A DNA stretch of 45,598 nucleotides from Kiritimatiellales bacterium (GCA_021734345.1 JAIPJC010000008.1:1-45598), one strand, 5' to 3'. Counted from the first letter of the stretch, positions 26,168 through 35,866 are shown. The notes: a model not told the origin generated them from the sequence alone. Program-made: numbers and translations.

Positions 26168-26614
26168 ATGAAAAAATATGTTTATGCAGAGGCAAAGAAC
26201 CTGATTCAATCGATTTGCGATGCTGCGGCGGCCGGGGAATACGATAGCCGCGAAAAGTTCCATGCCTTGCTGGCTGCAAACCCCAATCTCGCCGTCCAGG
26301 GCTACAACGCCTTTGGAAAAATCTTTTTCTGGAACCAGGCCTCCGCCAACCTCTATGGCCATAGCGAAACCGCCGCCGTCAACAAGGAGCTGTTCGAACT
26401 GATCCTCCCGCCGGAACTGCGCCCGCTGGCCCGCGACATGATCCGGACCGCCCGCCGGACCGGAAAAACCCCCGATGCGGCGGCGTGCGACCTGCTCCGG
26501 TACAACGGAGAATATGTCACCGTCTTTTCCGGGCATGTCATGTTCCAGTGGGGGAACGCATCCTCCCCTGAATTCTACTGCATCGATGTCGAGATCGCGC
26601 CTCAACCCGCCTGA
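26168..26614 (+). CDS. Single PAS-domain protein
   Basis: 148 residues forming one PAS-like domain and little else. AANPNLAVQGYNAFGKIFFWNQ is the first strand region, followed by ASANLYGHSETAAVNKELFELI, and the sheet ends with VTVFSGHVMFQW. It is a stand-alone sensor domain without histidine kinase, GGDEF or HTH partner; relatives are often annotated MEKHLA or PAS. It might sense a ligand or redox state, or dimerise with another protein. GGAGA lies 7-8 bases before the ATG. No neighbour suggests a partner. Confidence 0.75.
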   Translation: MKKYVYAEAKNLIQSICDAAAAGEYDSREKFHALLAANPNLAVQGYNAFGKIFFWNQASANLYGHSETAAVNKELFELILPPELRPLARDMIRTARRTGKTPDAAACDLLRYNGEYVTVFSGHVMFQWGNASSPEFYCIDVEIAPQPA

Positions 26615-26647
26615 GCAGAAACTCCGGGAATGCAGGCTGTCAGATGG

Positions 26648-27187
26648 CTACATCCATTTAACGATCTCTTCAATCGCTAGGCGCGAACGGGTTTTACGCT
26701 CGCCCTCCGACCAACCGACGGTGATGAGGCCGACGGGCTTGATGCCGCGTGGCCAACCGATAATGCGACGCACTTCCTTGGGCTTGATCCAGCCGATCCA
26801 GCAGGTGCCCAATCCCAGCTCCTCGGCTTGCAGCACGAGGTGTTCCCCGGCGATGCCGAGATCGAGCAACGGATAGTCCACACCGGAAATCTTCGGCGCA
26901 ATCCTGTGGGTGATCGCCGACGTTTCCATGCCTAGCGCAATGATCGCGCCTGCGTTCTCCGCCCACTTCATCGGAATCCCGGCCAGGAAGGCTTCGTTGA
27001 CCAACCGCATCCGGATTGCTTCATCCTGCACCACCGCAAAACGCCATGGCTGCTTGTTGCAGGCCGATGGTGCCAGCCGCGCCGCTTCCAGCATGAGTTC
27101 CAGAAATTCCCTTGGAACCGGCTTCGGTTCGTACGAACGGCAGCTGGTGCGGTGCTTCACCAATTCGATGAATGGTTTGACTTCCAT
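26648..27187 (-). CDS. Nitroreductase-family flavoprotein
   Basis: 179 residues, the usual size of a compact nitroreductase. FMN-contact signatures are present: KHRTSCRSYEPKPVPREFLE near the start, ARLAPSACNKQPWRFAVVQD, and LDLGIAGEHLVLQAEELGLG with GTCWIGW in the core. It would use NAD(P)H and FMN to reduce a nitro compound, quinone or similar acceptor; the substrate is unknown. ATG 27187 gives the canonical start; no strong ribosome-binding site is visible, and an in-frame ATG 12 codons upstream is an alternative. It is divergent from the cytosine methyltransferase gene. Confidence 0.9.
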   Translation of the reverse strand: MEVKPFIELVKHRTSCRSYEPKPVPREFLELMLEAARLAPSACNKQPWRFAVVQDEAIRMRLVNEAFLAGIPMKWAENAGAIIALGMETSAITHRIAPKISGVDYPLLDLGIAGEHLVLQAEELGLGTCWIGWIKPKEVRRIIGWPRGIKPVGLITVGWSEGERKTRSRLAIEEIVKWM

Positions 27188-27293
27188 GCACTGGAAGCTA
27201 GCACAGGCGAATCCTTCCATCCATGGGAACTTTTTGCATTGTTCCCGTAAAATAATGGAGTTGCCAACCGAAGTCTGGTATAACCAGCCCATT

Positions 27294-28571
27294 ATGAAAG
27301 AGAAGATCAACAGACCGGTGGGAATAGACCTATTCGCGGGAGCGGGTGGCATGTCACTAGGATTTGAGCAGGCCGGCTTCGACATTGCGGCGGCAGTTGA
27401 AATCGATCCGATCCATTGCGCCACACACGAATTCAATTTCCCCTGCACTAAAACCATATGTGCCAGCGTCGTGGACATCAAGGGATCCGAAATCCGCCGA
27501 ATGGCAGGCATTGCCGACCGGGATATTGACGTGGTTTTCGGCGGTGCCCCTTGCCAGGGGTTTTCCATGATCGGGAAGCGCGCCCTTGACGATTCACGCA
27601 ACCAGTTGGTTTTCCATTATGTGCGGTTGGTGCGAGAACTTAAGCCCAAATATTGCGTATTCGAAAACGTGAAAGGACTCACCGTCGGGAAACACGCCAA
27701 GTTCCTGGAAGAACTCATCGAAGCACTCCAAGACGCTGGCTATGGGATTCTGCTTCCGTACAAAGTGTTGAACGCGTCCAAATATGGGGTGCCTCAACAA
27801 CGCCACCGGCTTTTTCTGATCGGAACCCGCAAAGGTGAACCTTCCCCGCAATATCCAGAACCGATTTCCGAACACGTTCATGTGTGGGACGCCATTGGCG
27901 ATTTGCCGAATGCCGACGACTACCCCGGACTTGAGAAGATCGATGCGGCACACACCGCATGGGATACCGGGCATTCCTATGCCCGGAAATTGAGAGGACT
28001 GGATGCTGATCCGACCAATTACGGATACAAGAGGATGTTCGACAATGGCATCCTCACATCCAGCATGCGTACCAAGCACACCCCGTTATCCCAAGAGCGC
28101 TTCCTTTCCACGAAACAAGGCGACACGGAACCGGTCAGCCGCTTCCACAAACTCGATCCGGCAGGCTTTTGCAATACGCTTCGCGCCGGAACCGATAGCG
28201 CGCGCGGAGCGTTCACATCGCCCCGCCCGATACATCCATTCCTCCCCCGGGTCATCACCGTTCGCGAGGCGGCCCGACTGCATTCCTACCCCGACTGGTT
28301 CCGGTTCCACGTTACGAAATGGCACGGATTCCGGCAGATCGGAAACAGCGTTCCTCCTTTGCTGGCACGAGCCGTTGCCTCCGAGCTCATGAAGGCCATG
28401 GGCGTGAAGCCATGCAGGCCTACCCGCATCCTGCATCCCCAGAATCCGGAATTGCTTTCCTTCGACATGAAAACCGCGGCATGCTTTTATAGCGTTCCAT
28501 ACGACACCATTGCCCAAAGAACCCGGAAAGACGTATCCCCCAAGAACCAAATGCAACTCCAGATTGGATAA
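27294..28571 (+). CDS. DNA (cytosine-5-)-methyltransferase of a type II restriction-modification system
   Basis: 425 residues with the ordered C5-methyltransferase motifs: I (IDLFAGAGGMSLGF, residues 11-24, SAM binding), IV (GGAPCQGFS, catalytic Cys87), VI (FENVKG, Glu124), VIII (QQRHRLF, 169-174) and X (GNSVPP). The region between VIII and X is the target-recognition part; it does not reveal the site. It should methylate the same sequence cut by the endonuclease encoded 6 bases downstream. ATG 27294 is taken because it yields the standard motif I spacing; no ribosome-binding site is obvious. Confidence 0.95.
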   Translation: MKEKINRPVGIDLFAGAGGMSLGFEQAGFDIAAAVEIDPIHCATHEFNFPCTKTICASVVDIKGSEIRRMAGIADRDIDVVFGGAPCQGFSMIGKRALDDSRNQLVFHYVRLVRELKPKYCVFENVKGLTVGKHAKFLEELIEALQDAGYGILLPYKVLNASKYGVPQQRHRLFLIGTRKGEPSPQYPEPISEHVHVWDAIGDLPNADDYPGLEKIDAAHTAWDTGHSYARKLRGLDADPTNYGYKRMFDNGILTSSMRTKHTPLSQERFLSTKQGDTEPVSRFHKLDPAGFCNTLRAGTDSARGAFTSPRPIHPFLPRVITVREAARLHSYPDWFRFHVTKWHGFRQIGNSVPPLLARAVASELMKAMGVKPCRPTRILHPQNPELLSFDMKTAACFYSVPYDTIAQRTRKDVSPKNQMQLQIG

Positions 28572-28576
28572 CCAAA

Positions 28577-29368
28577 ATGAGCCAGCCGAATCGCTACCAA
28601 GTCATCATCGAAAGAATTTTCACTAACCATTTTTCTGACTGTGATGAATTCGAGTTCGACCGGGAAGAGGTGGTCTCCGTTGCCATGGAGCTGGGTATCG
28701 ATCTCCCGAAAAACCTTGGCGACATCATCTACTCGTTCCGCTACCGAAACGAACTACCCGAATCCATCCGCGCGACCGCAACCGACGGACGAGAATGGGT
28801 AATTGAAGGAGCAGGGCGTGCAAGATATCGCTTCAAGCAGGTCCTACTGAGCCGGATCGAGCCGCGCCCCGAGTTGATCACGATCAAGATTCCCGACTCC
28901 ACCCCCGAGATTATTTCCGCCCATGCCCTCAACGACGAACAAGCGTTGCTGGCCATTGTTCGCTACAACCGCCTCGTGGACATCTTCCTAGGAATAGCGG
29001 CCTATTCCCTCCAAAACCATTTGCGCACCACCGTTGATGGGGTCGGGCAAATCGAGATTGATGAAATCTATGTCGGCCTCGACCGCCAAGGGCGGCAGTT
29101 TGTGGTTCCCGTACAGGCCAAAGGCGGTTCGGACAAACACGGAATCGTTCAAAGCCAGCAGGATGTGTCGTGCTGTGCGCAAAAATTCCCCAACCTGATT
29201 TGTCGCGCTGTCTCCGCCCAATTCATGGACGCCGATATCATTGCCCTATTCGAATTGGCTGTGCTGGATGGCGAAGTCAAGGTTGTGGATGAAAAGCACT
29301 ACCAATTGGTTCCCGCCGCATCCATCTCCCCGGAAGAGCTTAGCCTCTATAGCAGGCTCCCCGAATAG
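28577..29368 (+). CDS. Putative restriction endonuclease (PD-(D/E)xK-like), partner of the C5 methyltransferase
   Basis: 263 residues, starting 5 bases after the methyltransferase stop. A likely nuclease core lies at residues 158-184: GQIEIDEIYVGLD, then RQFVVPVQAKGG, giving acidic residues (Glu160/Asp162/Glu163), a strand, and the Q-A-Lys182 end of a PD-(D/E)xK-type site. The N-terminal half is probably DNA-binding and dimerising. The assignment rests on position and this core; no close family member is recognised and the recognition site is unknown. The two genes form a compact type II system. Confidence 0.65.
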   Translation: MSQPNRYQVIIERIFTNHFSDCDEFEFDREEVVSVAMELGIDLPKNLGDIIYSFRYRNELPESIRATATDGREWVIEGAGRARYRFKQVLLSRIEPRPELITIKIPDSTPEIISAHALNDEQALLAIVRYNRLVDIFLGIAAYSLQNHLRTTVDGVGQIEIDEIYVGLDRQGRQFVVPVQAKGGSDKHGIVQSQQDVSCCAQKFPNLICRAVSAQFMDADIIALFELAVLDGEVKVVDEKHYQLVPAASISPEELSLYSRLPE

Positions 29369-29393
29369 ATTTGCGCCCACGGGCTGCACATGG

Positions 29394-30176
29394 CTACATA
29401 GTCCGCCAGAACTTGAGGTTTTTGGCCTCAATCTCACGCTGGCTTGGCAGGGGATAGAAAATGCTTTCCCCTTTGGTGGCAAAGGTGAAGCCATGTTTCA
29501 ACAGGCGGTAGGAAATGCTGTCGAGGTTGCTGTCCAAAGTCATGCCTTTGCTTTTCTTATCCGGATTGGAGAGCATCTCGAGGTATCCGTCCCGGATTGT
29601 CGAAGGGTGCAGGGACGCCACTGGCGAAGGCTGGAAGGGGTTCTGCTCGAATTCCTTGAGGAATTCGGGAATGTCGATATTGAGCTGGGTGTAGAACTGC
29701 TTCGGTGCGCTCTTGTGGTTGGCGGGATCGGTGATGTATGCCCCGAAATCGCTGGGATTGAATCTCGACATCACCAGCATGTGCATCGGCTCGATTTCGG
29801 CATAAATCCTTATCGCATCTTCTCCCAAGGAACCGTGTTCGCCTCGTTCAAGACCAAGGCAGTGGCCTTCCTGCGTTGTGATATAGAGCTTGCCGATCGC
29901 CGAGAGATCGACATGCTCGAGTACGCGGTAGGAGGCAATGAACTTGGTCGCCTTGGGCCGCCCGTCTTCGTGGGGCTTCAGCTCCTTCAGGATGTTTTCG
30001 ATGTCGAAGAAATCGTTGCGGTAGGCCGCATCGACTTCTGCGAAGACCACCTTGCCGGAATAGTGCCGACTGGAGCCGGACGTGTAGTGCCGCGCAAACA
30101 TTTCGGGCTCGAGCTGCGAGGCGATCAGGGTCGCGTTCGGGTAGAGCACCATATAGATTCGGTTTTCGTAATTCAT
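29394..30176 (-). CDS. Unrecognised protein, downstream partner of hppA-1 (family A, copy 1)
   Basis: 260 residues, soluble-looking, no signal peptide or membrane helix. It aligns along most of its length with the gene at 32584-33348: shared blocks include EVD...DFF, PH-DG-PK, YRVLEH-, GKLYITT-G--L-LE-GE and TQLN-D. The ATG is 3 bases after the hppA-1 stop, so translation is coupled. No known domain is recognised. Its constant placement beside a membrane pyrophosphatase suggests a pump-associated regulator or accessory protein. It converges with the restriction endonuclease gene, 25 bases away. Confidence 0.75.
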   Translation of the reverse strand: MNYENRIYMVLYPNATLIASQLEPEMFARHYTSGSSRHYSGKVVFAEVDAAYRNDFFDIENILKELKPHEDGRPKATKFIASYRVLEHVDLSAIGKLYITTQEGHCLGLERGEHGSLGEDAIRIYAEIEPMHMLVMSRFNPSDFGAYITDPANHKSAPKQFYTQLNIDIPEFLKEFEQNPFQPSPVASLHPSTIRDGYLEMLSNPDKKSKGMTLDSNLDSISYRLLKHGFTFATKGESIFYPLPSQREIEAKNLKFWRTM

Positions 30177-30179
30177 ATC

Positions 30180-32252
30180 CTACAACCCCCAGAATTTCTT
30201 CAGCATTGGAGCAATCACCAGCGAGATGATCGCCATTAGTTTTATCAAAATATTCAACGACGGCCCAGCGGTATCCTTGAAGGGATCCCCCACGGTATCG
30301 CCGACCACCGCCGCCTTGTGGGCCTCCGAACCCTTGCCTTGGCTGGCGCCGCCTTCGATCATTTTCTTGGCATTGTCCCAAGCCCCGCCGGCATTCGACA
30401 TGAAGATGGCCAAGACAACCCCCGAAGCGGTCACGCCGATCAAGGTTCCCGCCAGCATGCTCGGCCCCCCGACGAACCCGACCAGAACAGGCGTCACCAC
30501 CGCCACCACGCCCGGGATAACCATGCCCTTCAAGGCTGCGGCGGTGGAAATGTCGACGCACTTCTTGTAGTCCGGCAGATCGGTCTCCTTCAGGATGCCC
30601 GGTTTTTCCCGGAACTGCCGGCGGACCTCCTTGATCATGGCAAAGGCGGCTTCGCCGACGGCGTTCATGGCCATGGAAGAGAACAGATAGGGCAGCACCG
30701 CCCCTAGCAGCACTCCGGAAACAACCTTCGGATCGACCAGATCGATGGCGCCCACGCCGACTTGCTGCCGGAAGGCCGAAAACAGGATGATCGCCGTAAG
30801 GGCGGCCGAACCGATGGCAAACCCTTTGCCGATCGCGGCGGTGGTGTTCCCGACCGCATCAAGCTTATCTGTAATGCCCCGCACTTCCGGCGGAAACTCC
30901 GACATTTCCGCCAGGCCGCCGGCGTTGTCGGCAATCGGGCCATAGGCATCGACGGCAAGCTGGACGCCCAAGGTCATCAGCATGCCCAAGGCGGCGATGG
31001 CGATCCCGTAAAGCCCGGCCAGGGCCTGGCTGGAAAGGATGGCCGCCACGATAATCAAAATCGGGGGAAAGGCCGAAGCCATACCCACGCCCATTCCCGT
31101 GATGAGCGTCGTGGCCGCACCGGTTTCGCAGGATTTCACGATCTTGTTCACCGGCCGTGTATCCGTACCGGTGTAGTATTCGGTGATCATTCCGATCAGC
31201 GTGCCGGCCACCATGCCGAGTACCGACGAGAAAAACACATTGAGCCAACTCATCTCCCCATCACCGGTGTTCCGGCCCAAAAAGAAAAGGCAAAGCAGAA
31301 AGGAGAACATGGCGGCAATACCGGCCGCGCCAAAGGTTCCCTTGTTCAGGGCCGCCTGCGGCGACTGCCCCTCCTTCACGCGCACCATCCCCACGCCGAT
31401 CATCGCGGCAACAATGCCGGTAACCGCCAAAAGAAGGGGGAAGACCACCAGCTTCAACCGGTACGCATCGCTCCCGGCAATACTGACCCCGAGGACCATG
31501 GCTCCGATGATCGAACCCACATAGGACTCGAACAAGTCCGCCCCCATGCCGGCCACATCACCGACATTGTCGCCTACATTGTCCGCGATGGTGGCCGGGT
31601 TCCGGTGATCGTCCTCGGGAATCCCCGCCTCGACCTTGCCAACCAGGTCCGCCCCGACATCGGCCGCCTTGGTGAAAATACCGCCGCCAACCCGGGCAAA
31701 CAACGCCATTGAACTAGCACCAAGGCTGAAGCCGGTAACAATCGGAAGAACCTCGCTGGCAAGGATGCCGACGGAGGAACCAAAAAAAAGCCTTCCCAGA
31801 AAAAGAAGAATAAAAAAGCCGAGCATGGACAGCCCGACCACGCTCATCCCCATCACGCTCCCGCCCGAAAACGCGACCTTGAGGGCGGGAATCAACCCGC
31901 CCTGGGCGGCATGGGTGGTCCGGGTATTGGCGGCGGTGGCAACCTTCATGCCGATAAATCCGGCCAGTGCGGATGCCATGGCACCTACCACGAACGCCAC
32001 GGACTGGTATCGCAACGCGCCCTGGTTGGCGATGGCCAGGAAGGCGGCCACAAAAAGAACAAAGGGGATCAGGACCTTGTATTCCCGGGTCAGGAACGCC
32101 ATGGCGCCATCGGCAACGAACCCCCCGATTTTTATGAGCTTCGGATTCTCGACCGGCTGACTGAAAATCCACTTTGTTTTTACTGCCGCATAGCCCAAGG
32201 CAAGAAAACTGCCTCCCGCAACGATCAACAATGTCCAACCAAATGTATCCAT
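30180..32252 (-). CDS. hppA: Membrane-bound pyrophosphatase, K+-dependent type (copy 1)
   Basis: 690 residues, about 16 membrane helices. The active-site signature is intact: GVDxx-like [39 protein letters not shown], and later the second acidic loop near [22 protein letters not shown] carries Ala at the position that is Lys in K+-independent enzymes, so this is K+-dependent. The [12 protein letters not shown] helix has the Glu placement shared with Na+-pumping members; whether it moves H+, Na+ or both is not decided. It hydrolyses PPi to build an ion gradient. The start at 32252 has AGGGAGA 4 bases upstream; the partner gene follows at once. Confidence 0.95.
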   Translation of the reverse strand: MDTFGWTLLIVAGGSFLALGYAAVKTKWIFSQPVENPKLIKIGGFVADGAMAFLTREYKVLIPFVLFVAAFLAIANQGALRYQSVAFVVGAMASALAGFIGMKVATAANTRTTHAAQGGLIPALKVAFSGGSVMGMSVVGLSMLGFFILLFLGRLFFGSSVGILASEVLPIVTGFSLGASSMALFARVGGGIFTKAADVGADLVGKVEAGIPEDDHRNPATIADNVGDNVGDVAGMGADLFESYVGSIIGAMVLGVSIAGSDAYRLKLVVFPLLLAVTGIVAAMIGVGMVRVKEGQSPQAALNKGTFGAAGIAAMFSFLLCLFFLGRNTGDGEMSWLNVFFSSVLGMVAGTLIGMITEYYTGTDTRPVNKIVKSCETGAATTLITGMGVGMASAFPPILIIVAAILSSQALAGLYGIAIAALGMLMTLGVQLAVDAYGPIADNAGGLAEMSEFPPEVRGITDKLDAVGNTTAAIGKGFAIGSAALTAIILFSAFRQQVGVGAIDLVDPKVVSGVLLGAVLPYLFSSMAMNAVGEAAFAMIKEVRRQFREKPGILKETDLPDYKKCVDISTAAALKGMVIPGVVAVVTPVLVGFVGGPSMLAGTLIGVTASGVVLAIFMSNAGGAWDNAKKMIEGGASQGKGSEAHKAAVVGDTVGDPFKDTAGPSLNILIKLMAIISLVIAPMLKKFWGL

Positions 32253-32583
32253 CTATCTCCCTCTTCCATGACGGCCATGCGTTTCCGCAGGCGGTTTTGT
32301 TCTAGTTCAGTGGTTTTCCATGAATCGTAATCGGGCAAGCCATCCACCGATACTGAAATGGAAAGCAAACCCATCAACATGCACGGATAAATTAAAAAAG
32401 CCGGGAAGTCAAGTTTGGCAGCAGGCCAACGGACGCTTACAAGCCTCGCCGGCAATTCCGGCTGGTTGAATACCAGAAAGACGAACATGCGGCTTGATCG
32501 GCCAAGGCGGGCTTGCGATCATGGTTCCGTACCCGACCGGCGCATTCGCGGCGCACAGGGCGGCAACCACCGGAGGAATAGCC
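32253..32583. other. Divergent intergenic region between the two pyrophosphatase units
   Basis: 331 bases without a gene. It must carry promoters for hppA-1 (minus) and the partner protein (plus). A minus-strand candidate promoter is listed separately; on the plus strand nothing clear was found, only the GGAGGAA ribosome-binding site before 32584. Confidence 0.5.
32384..32412 (-). promoter_or_regulatory. Candidate promoter of hppA-1
   Basis: On the minus strand, TTGACT (32412-32407) is followed after 17 bases by TATCCG (32389-32384). The -35 is good and the -10 weak. The 5' leader would be about 125 bases. Confidence 0.35.
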
Positions 32584-33348
32584 ATGCAAAGCACGAGACT
32601 CTACCTGTCCATGATACCCGAGGCCTTGGTGGCTTCGATGCTTCCGCCGATCGAGTTCGGCCGCTATCTGGCGGTGGGTACGCACAAGCGGTCGAGCGGC
32701 GCGGCGATCTACATCGAGGTCGACCCGGAGTTCAAGAGCGATTTCTTCAACATGGACATCGTGCCGAAGCGCTGCGTGCCGCATGCCGATGGCTCGCCCA
32801 AGCATTCGCTCTACCTCGGGATCTACCGGGTGATGGAGCACATTCCACTCGAATCGCTGGGCAAGCTCTACCTCACCACCCGCGATGGGCAGGTGCTCGA
32901 ATTGGAACAGGGCGAACTTCCAACCGGCTTCGACGCCGCGCACTATCTCTACGACGAGATATGCCCCGTCCATCCGCTCATCGCCAGCTCCCTCGATCCC
33001 GTGGCCTTCACCCGCTTTGCAACGAATCCGGATTCACCCCTGTGCGTGCCGAAAATCTTCTTCACGCAGCTTAATCCGGACACCCTGATCGACTCCGGCC
33101 GTACCGCCAAGGGTTCGCTGGCGATCCGAAATTTGCCCGACCGCATACAGGAGTGTTTCGAGAGTCTGGACGCGAAGGACAAGCCCACCAAGACCGTCGA
33201 CCGGCTCCGCCAGCCCACCCTCCGCTGGAACCATATCAAGAACGGGTTCTATATCGGCGACCAGACCCGCCTGCTCTACTACCCCTTCCCGGCCAAGGAC
33301 AAGCTGGAGCGCGACCACCACATTTGGTGGCGTTCCGCCACGCTTTGA
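32584..33348 (+). CDS. Unrecognised protein, upstream partner of hppA-2 (family A, copy 2)
   Basis: 254 residues, homologous over its length to the product at 29394-30176 (EVD...DFF, PHADG-PK, YRVMEH, GKLYLTT-DGQ-LELEQGE, FFTQLN-DT, C-terminal NGFYIGD / YYPFPAKDKLE). No signal peptide or membrane helix, and no recognised fold. The start ATG is set by GGAGGAA 6 bases upstream; an earlier in-frame codon only lengthens it into the intergenic region. It precedes hppA-2 by 157 bases in the same direction. The two copies are too different to be a recent duplication. Confidence 0.75.
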   Translation: MQSTRLYLSMIPEALVASMLPPIEFGRYLAVGTHKRSSGAAIYIEVDPEFKSDFFNMDIVPKRCVPHADGSPKHSLYLGIYRVMEHIPLESLGKLYLTTRDGQVLELEQGELPTGFDAAHYLYDEICPVHPLIASSLDPVAFTRFATNPDSPLCVPKIFFTQLNPDTLIDSGRTAKGSLAIRNLPDRIQECFESLDAKDKPTKTVDRLRQPTLRWNHIKNGFYIGDQTRLLYYPFPAKDKLERDHHIWWRSATL

Positions 33349-33457
33349 CCGTTGCACTTTGCGTCAATTCACCCCATGGAGGTTCTTATGGCGCATAATT
33401 TAATTTGATTCTCGCTCCCGCACAATCTACAGTGCTAATCCGTAGAGAATTAACCAT

Positions 33458-33484
33458 GTTTAATTTAAGGCGCTTATATTAAAC
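33458..33484 (+). promoter_or_regulatory. Near-perfect palindrome upstream of hppA-2
   Basis: Arms GTTTAATTTAAG (33458-33469) and CTTATATTAAAC (33473-33484) around GCG pair at 11 of 12 positions. It is in an A/T-rich stretch just before the AAAAGGAT ribosome-binding site and ATG 33506. Candidate operator or 5'-leader hairpin. Confidence 0.5.
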
Positions 33485-33505
33485 GTCTTAAACAAAAGGA
33501 TAAAT

Positions 33506-35857
33506 ATGCATACCGTCATTACGCCTATTTGGTGGATCGCACCGATCACATCCCTGTTCGCACTGGGATTCGCAGTCTATTTCTACAAGAAGATGATGGC
33601 CGCGAACGAAGGCAACGCGACCATGATCGAAATCGCGGGGTATGTGAAAGATGGCGCGATGGCCTATCTGCTGCGGCAATACAAGGTGGTCGCGCTCGTG
33701 TTCCTCGTGCTGTTGCTTGTTTTCGCGCTGCTGGCCTTCTTCGGCATCCAGAACCCTTTCGTACCGATCGCGTTCTTGACCGGCGGTTTCTTCTCTGGAC
33801 TGTGCGGGTTCATCGGCATGAAGACTGCGACGGCCGCCTCCTCGCGCACCGCACAGGGTTGCTCCGAAGGCCTCAACCGAGGGCTTCAGGTCGCCTTCCG
33901 CTCCGGCGCGGTGATGGGACTCGTCGTAGTCGGCTTCGGCCTGCTCGACATTTGCCTGTGGTACCTGATCCTCGACAAGGTTGTCTACACGGCGGAACAC
34001 ATGGCCAACGGCTGGCACTTCCTCGGCATGGAGCTGGTTCCGGCGGGCTGCACGATCATTGAAAAGCTGATCCACATGACCACCACGATGATCACCTTCG
34101 GCATGGGCGCCTCCACCCAGGCGCTGTTCGCACGCGTCGGCGGCGGCATCTACACCAAGGCAGCGGACGTGGGTGCCGACCTCGTCGGCAAGGTCGAGGC
34201 CGGCATTCCTGAAGACGACCCGCGCAACCCGGCCACCATCGCCGACAATGTCGGCGACAATGTGGGCGACGTTGCCGGGATGGGCGCCGACCTCTATGAA
34301 TCCTACTGCGGCTCGATCCTCGCCACCGCCGCGCTCGGCGCGGCCGTCGGCGCGCACCACGCCTTGGCTGCCTGCAAGGCCGGGGGCTTTGACAACGCAA
34401 CCGAGGCCCTGGCCGCTGGCAGTACCGCGGTCGAAACCGCCGTGCAGCAGGCCATCGGGCTGGTGACCGCCCCGATGGTCGTGGCGGGCGTCGGCACCGC
34501 GCTCTCCATCATCGGCATCTTCATGGTGAGGTGCCGCGAGGGGGCAACGCAGAAAAACCTGCTCAAGGCGCTGCTGACCGGAACGCTCGGCAGCTCGGTC
34601 CTGATTTTGCTGGCGCTCGTCGGCTTGTGGCTCGCCGGCATGGTTTCCGGCGGCATCGTCCTTTCCGTCATCTCCGGACTGGTCGCGGGCGTGGTCATCG
34701 GCCAGTCCACCGAATACTACACGTCGGACGAATACAAGCCCACCCAGGGCATCGCCGGGCAGGCCGTGATGGGCCCAGCCACCACCATCATCGACGGCCT
34801 GGCGACCGGCATGTATTCCGCCGGCATCCCGGTCATCACGATTGTCATCGGCATTCTCTGCGCCTTCGGGTTTGCGGGCGGGTTCTCCGACATGTCGATG
34901 GGCCTCTACGGCATCGGCTTCGCCGCCGTCGGCATGCTTTCGACGCTCGGCATCACGCTTGCCACCGACGCCTACGGGCCGATCGCCGACAACGCAGGTG
35001 GCAACGCCGAGATGGCGCACCTTCCGCCGGAAGTGCGCGAACGCACCGATGCGCTCGACTCGCTCGGCAACACCACCGCCGCCACCGGCAAGGGCTTCGC
35101 CATCGGCTCGGCGGCGCTCACCGCCATGGCGCTGCTCGCCGCCTATCTTGAGGAAGTGAAGATCTGGATCGGCAAGCTGGCCGGCAACGGAACCTTCCTG
35201 GGCTTTACCGCGCGGGAGGCCAAATGGGCCGACCTTTCGCTCTTTGTGGATAAATTCGAACTGAACATCATGAATCCGCTGCTGCTCTGCGGCCTGTTCA
35301 TTGGCGGCATGATGGCCTTCGTCTTTTGCGCCATGACCATGAAGGCCGCCGGCCGCCCCGCCGGCGCGATGGTTGAAGAGGTTCGCCGCCAGTTCCGCGA
35401 GATCCCCGGCATCATGGAAGGCACCGGCAAGCCCGACTATGCTGCGTGCGTCGCCATCTCGACCAAGGGCGCGCAGCGGGAAATGCTCGTGCCCTCGCTG
35501 ATGGCGATCATCGTTCCGGTTGCCACCGGCCTGGTGCTCGGCGTACCGGGCGTGATGGGCCTGCTCGCCGGCGGGCTCACCACCGGCTTTGTGCTCGCCA
35601 CCATGCTCAACAACGCCGGCGGCGCGTGGGACAACGCCAAGAAGCATATCGAAAAAGGCGCACACGGCGGCAAAGGCTCGGACGCCCACAAGGCCGCTGT
35701 TGTCGGCGATACGGTCGGCGATCCGTGCAAGGACACCTCCGGGCCATCGCTCAACATCCTGATCAAACTCATGACCATGGTCAGCGTCGTCTTTACCCCG
35801 GTGGTCGTGAAATTCTCCCCGGCCATCCAGGAATGGTTGCATATTGCCACGAAGTAA
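33506..35857 (+). CDS. hppA: Membrane-bound pyrophosphatase, K+-dependent type (copy 2)
   Basis: 783 residues, longer than copy 1. The catalytic loops are intact ([39 protein letters not shown]) and GNTTAATGKG marks the K+-dependent type. GADLYESYCGSI replaces the ESYVGSI helix of copy 1. Extra residues relative to copy 1 occur around the segment after VVGFGLLDICLWYLILDK and near KIWIGKLAGNGTFLG. It pumps H+ or Na+ at the expense of PPi. ATG 33506 has AAAAGGAT at good distance. The two pumps may differ in ion specificity or be expressed under different conditions. Confidence 0.95.
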   Translation: MHTVITPIWWIAPITSLFALGFAVYFYKKMMAANEGNATMIEIAGYVKDGAMAYLLRQYKVVALVFLVLLLVFALLAFFGIQNPFVPIAFLTGGFFSGLCGFIGMKTATAASSRTAQGCSEGLNRGLQVAFRSGAVMGLVVVGFGLLDICLWYLILDKVVYTAEHMANGWHFLGMELVPAGCTIIEKLIHMTTTMITFGMGASTQALFARVGGGIYTKAADVGADLVGKVEAGIPEDDPRNPATIADNVGDNVGDVAGMGADLYESYCGSILATAALGAAVGAHHALAACKAGGFDNATEALAAGSTAVETAVQQAIGLVTAPMVVAGVGTALSIIGIFMVRCREGATQKNLLKALLTGTLGSSVLILLALVGLWLAGMVSGGIVLSVISGLVAGVVIGQSTEYYTSDEYKPTQGIAGQAVMGPATTIIDGLATGMYSAGIPVITIVIGILCAFGFAGGFSDMSMGLYGIGFAAVGMLSTLGITLATDAYGPIADNAGGNAEMAHLPPEVRERTDALDSLGNTTAATGKGFAIGSAALTAMALLAAYLEEVKIWIGKLAGNGTFLGFTAREAKWADLSLFVDKFELNIMNPLLLCGLFIGGMMAFVFCAMTMKAAGRPAGAMVEEVRRQFREIPGIMEGTGKPDYAACVAISTKGAQREMLVPSLMAIIVPVATGLVLGVPGVMGLLAGGLTTGFVLATMLNNAGGAWDNAKKHIEKGAHGGKGSDAHKAAVVGDTVGDPCKDTSGPSLNILIKLMTMVSVVFTPVVVKFSPAIQEWLHIATK

Positions 35858-35866
35858 TTCCGTGCA

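Noticed and set aside
26910-27293. Upstream extension of the cytosine methyltransferase frame
   Set aside because: It overlaps the nitroreductase gene on the other strand and lacks family homology; motif I normally lies within the first ~25 residues, as from 27294.
33488-35842. 784-codon open frame on the minus strand opposite hppA-2
   Set aside because: It mirrors the pump gene almost exactly; its translation is His/Asp/Gly-rich without domain features, the usual shadow of a GC-rich gene.
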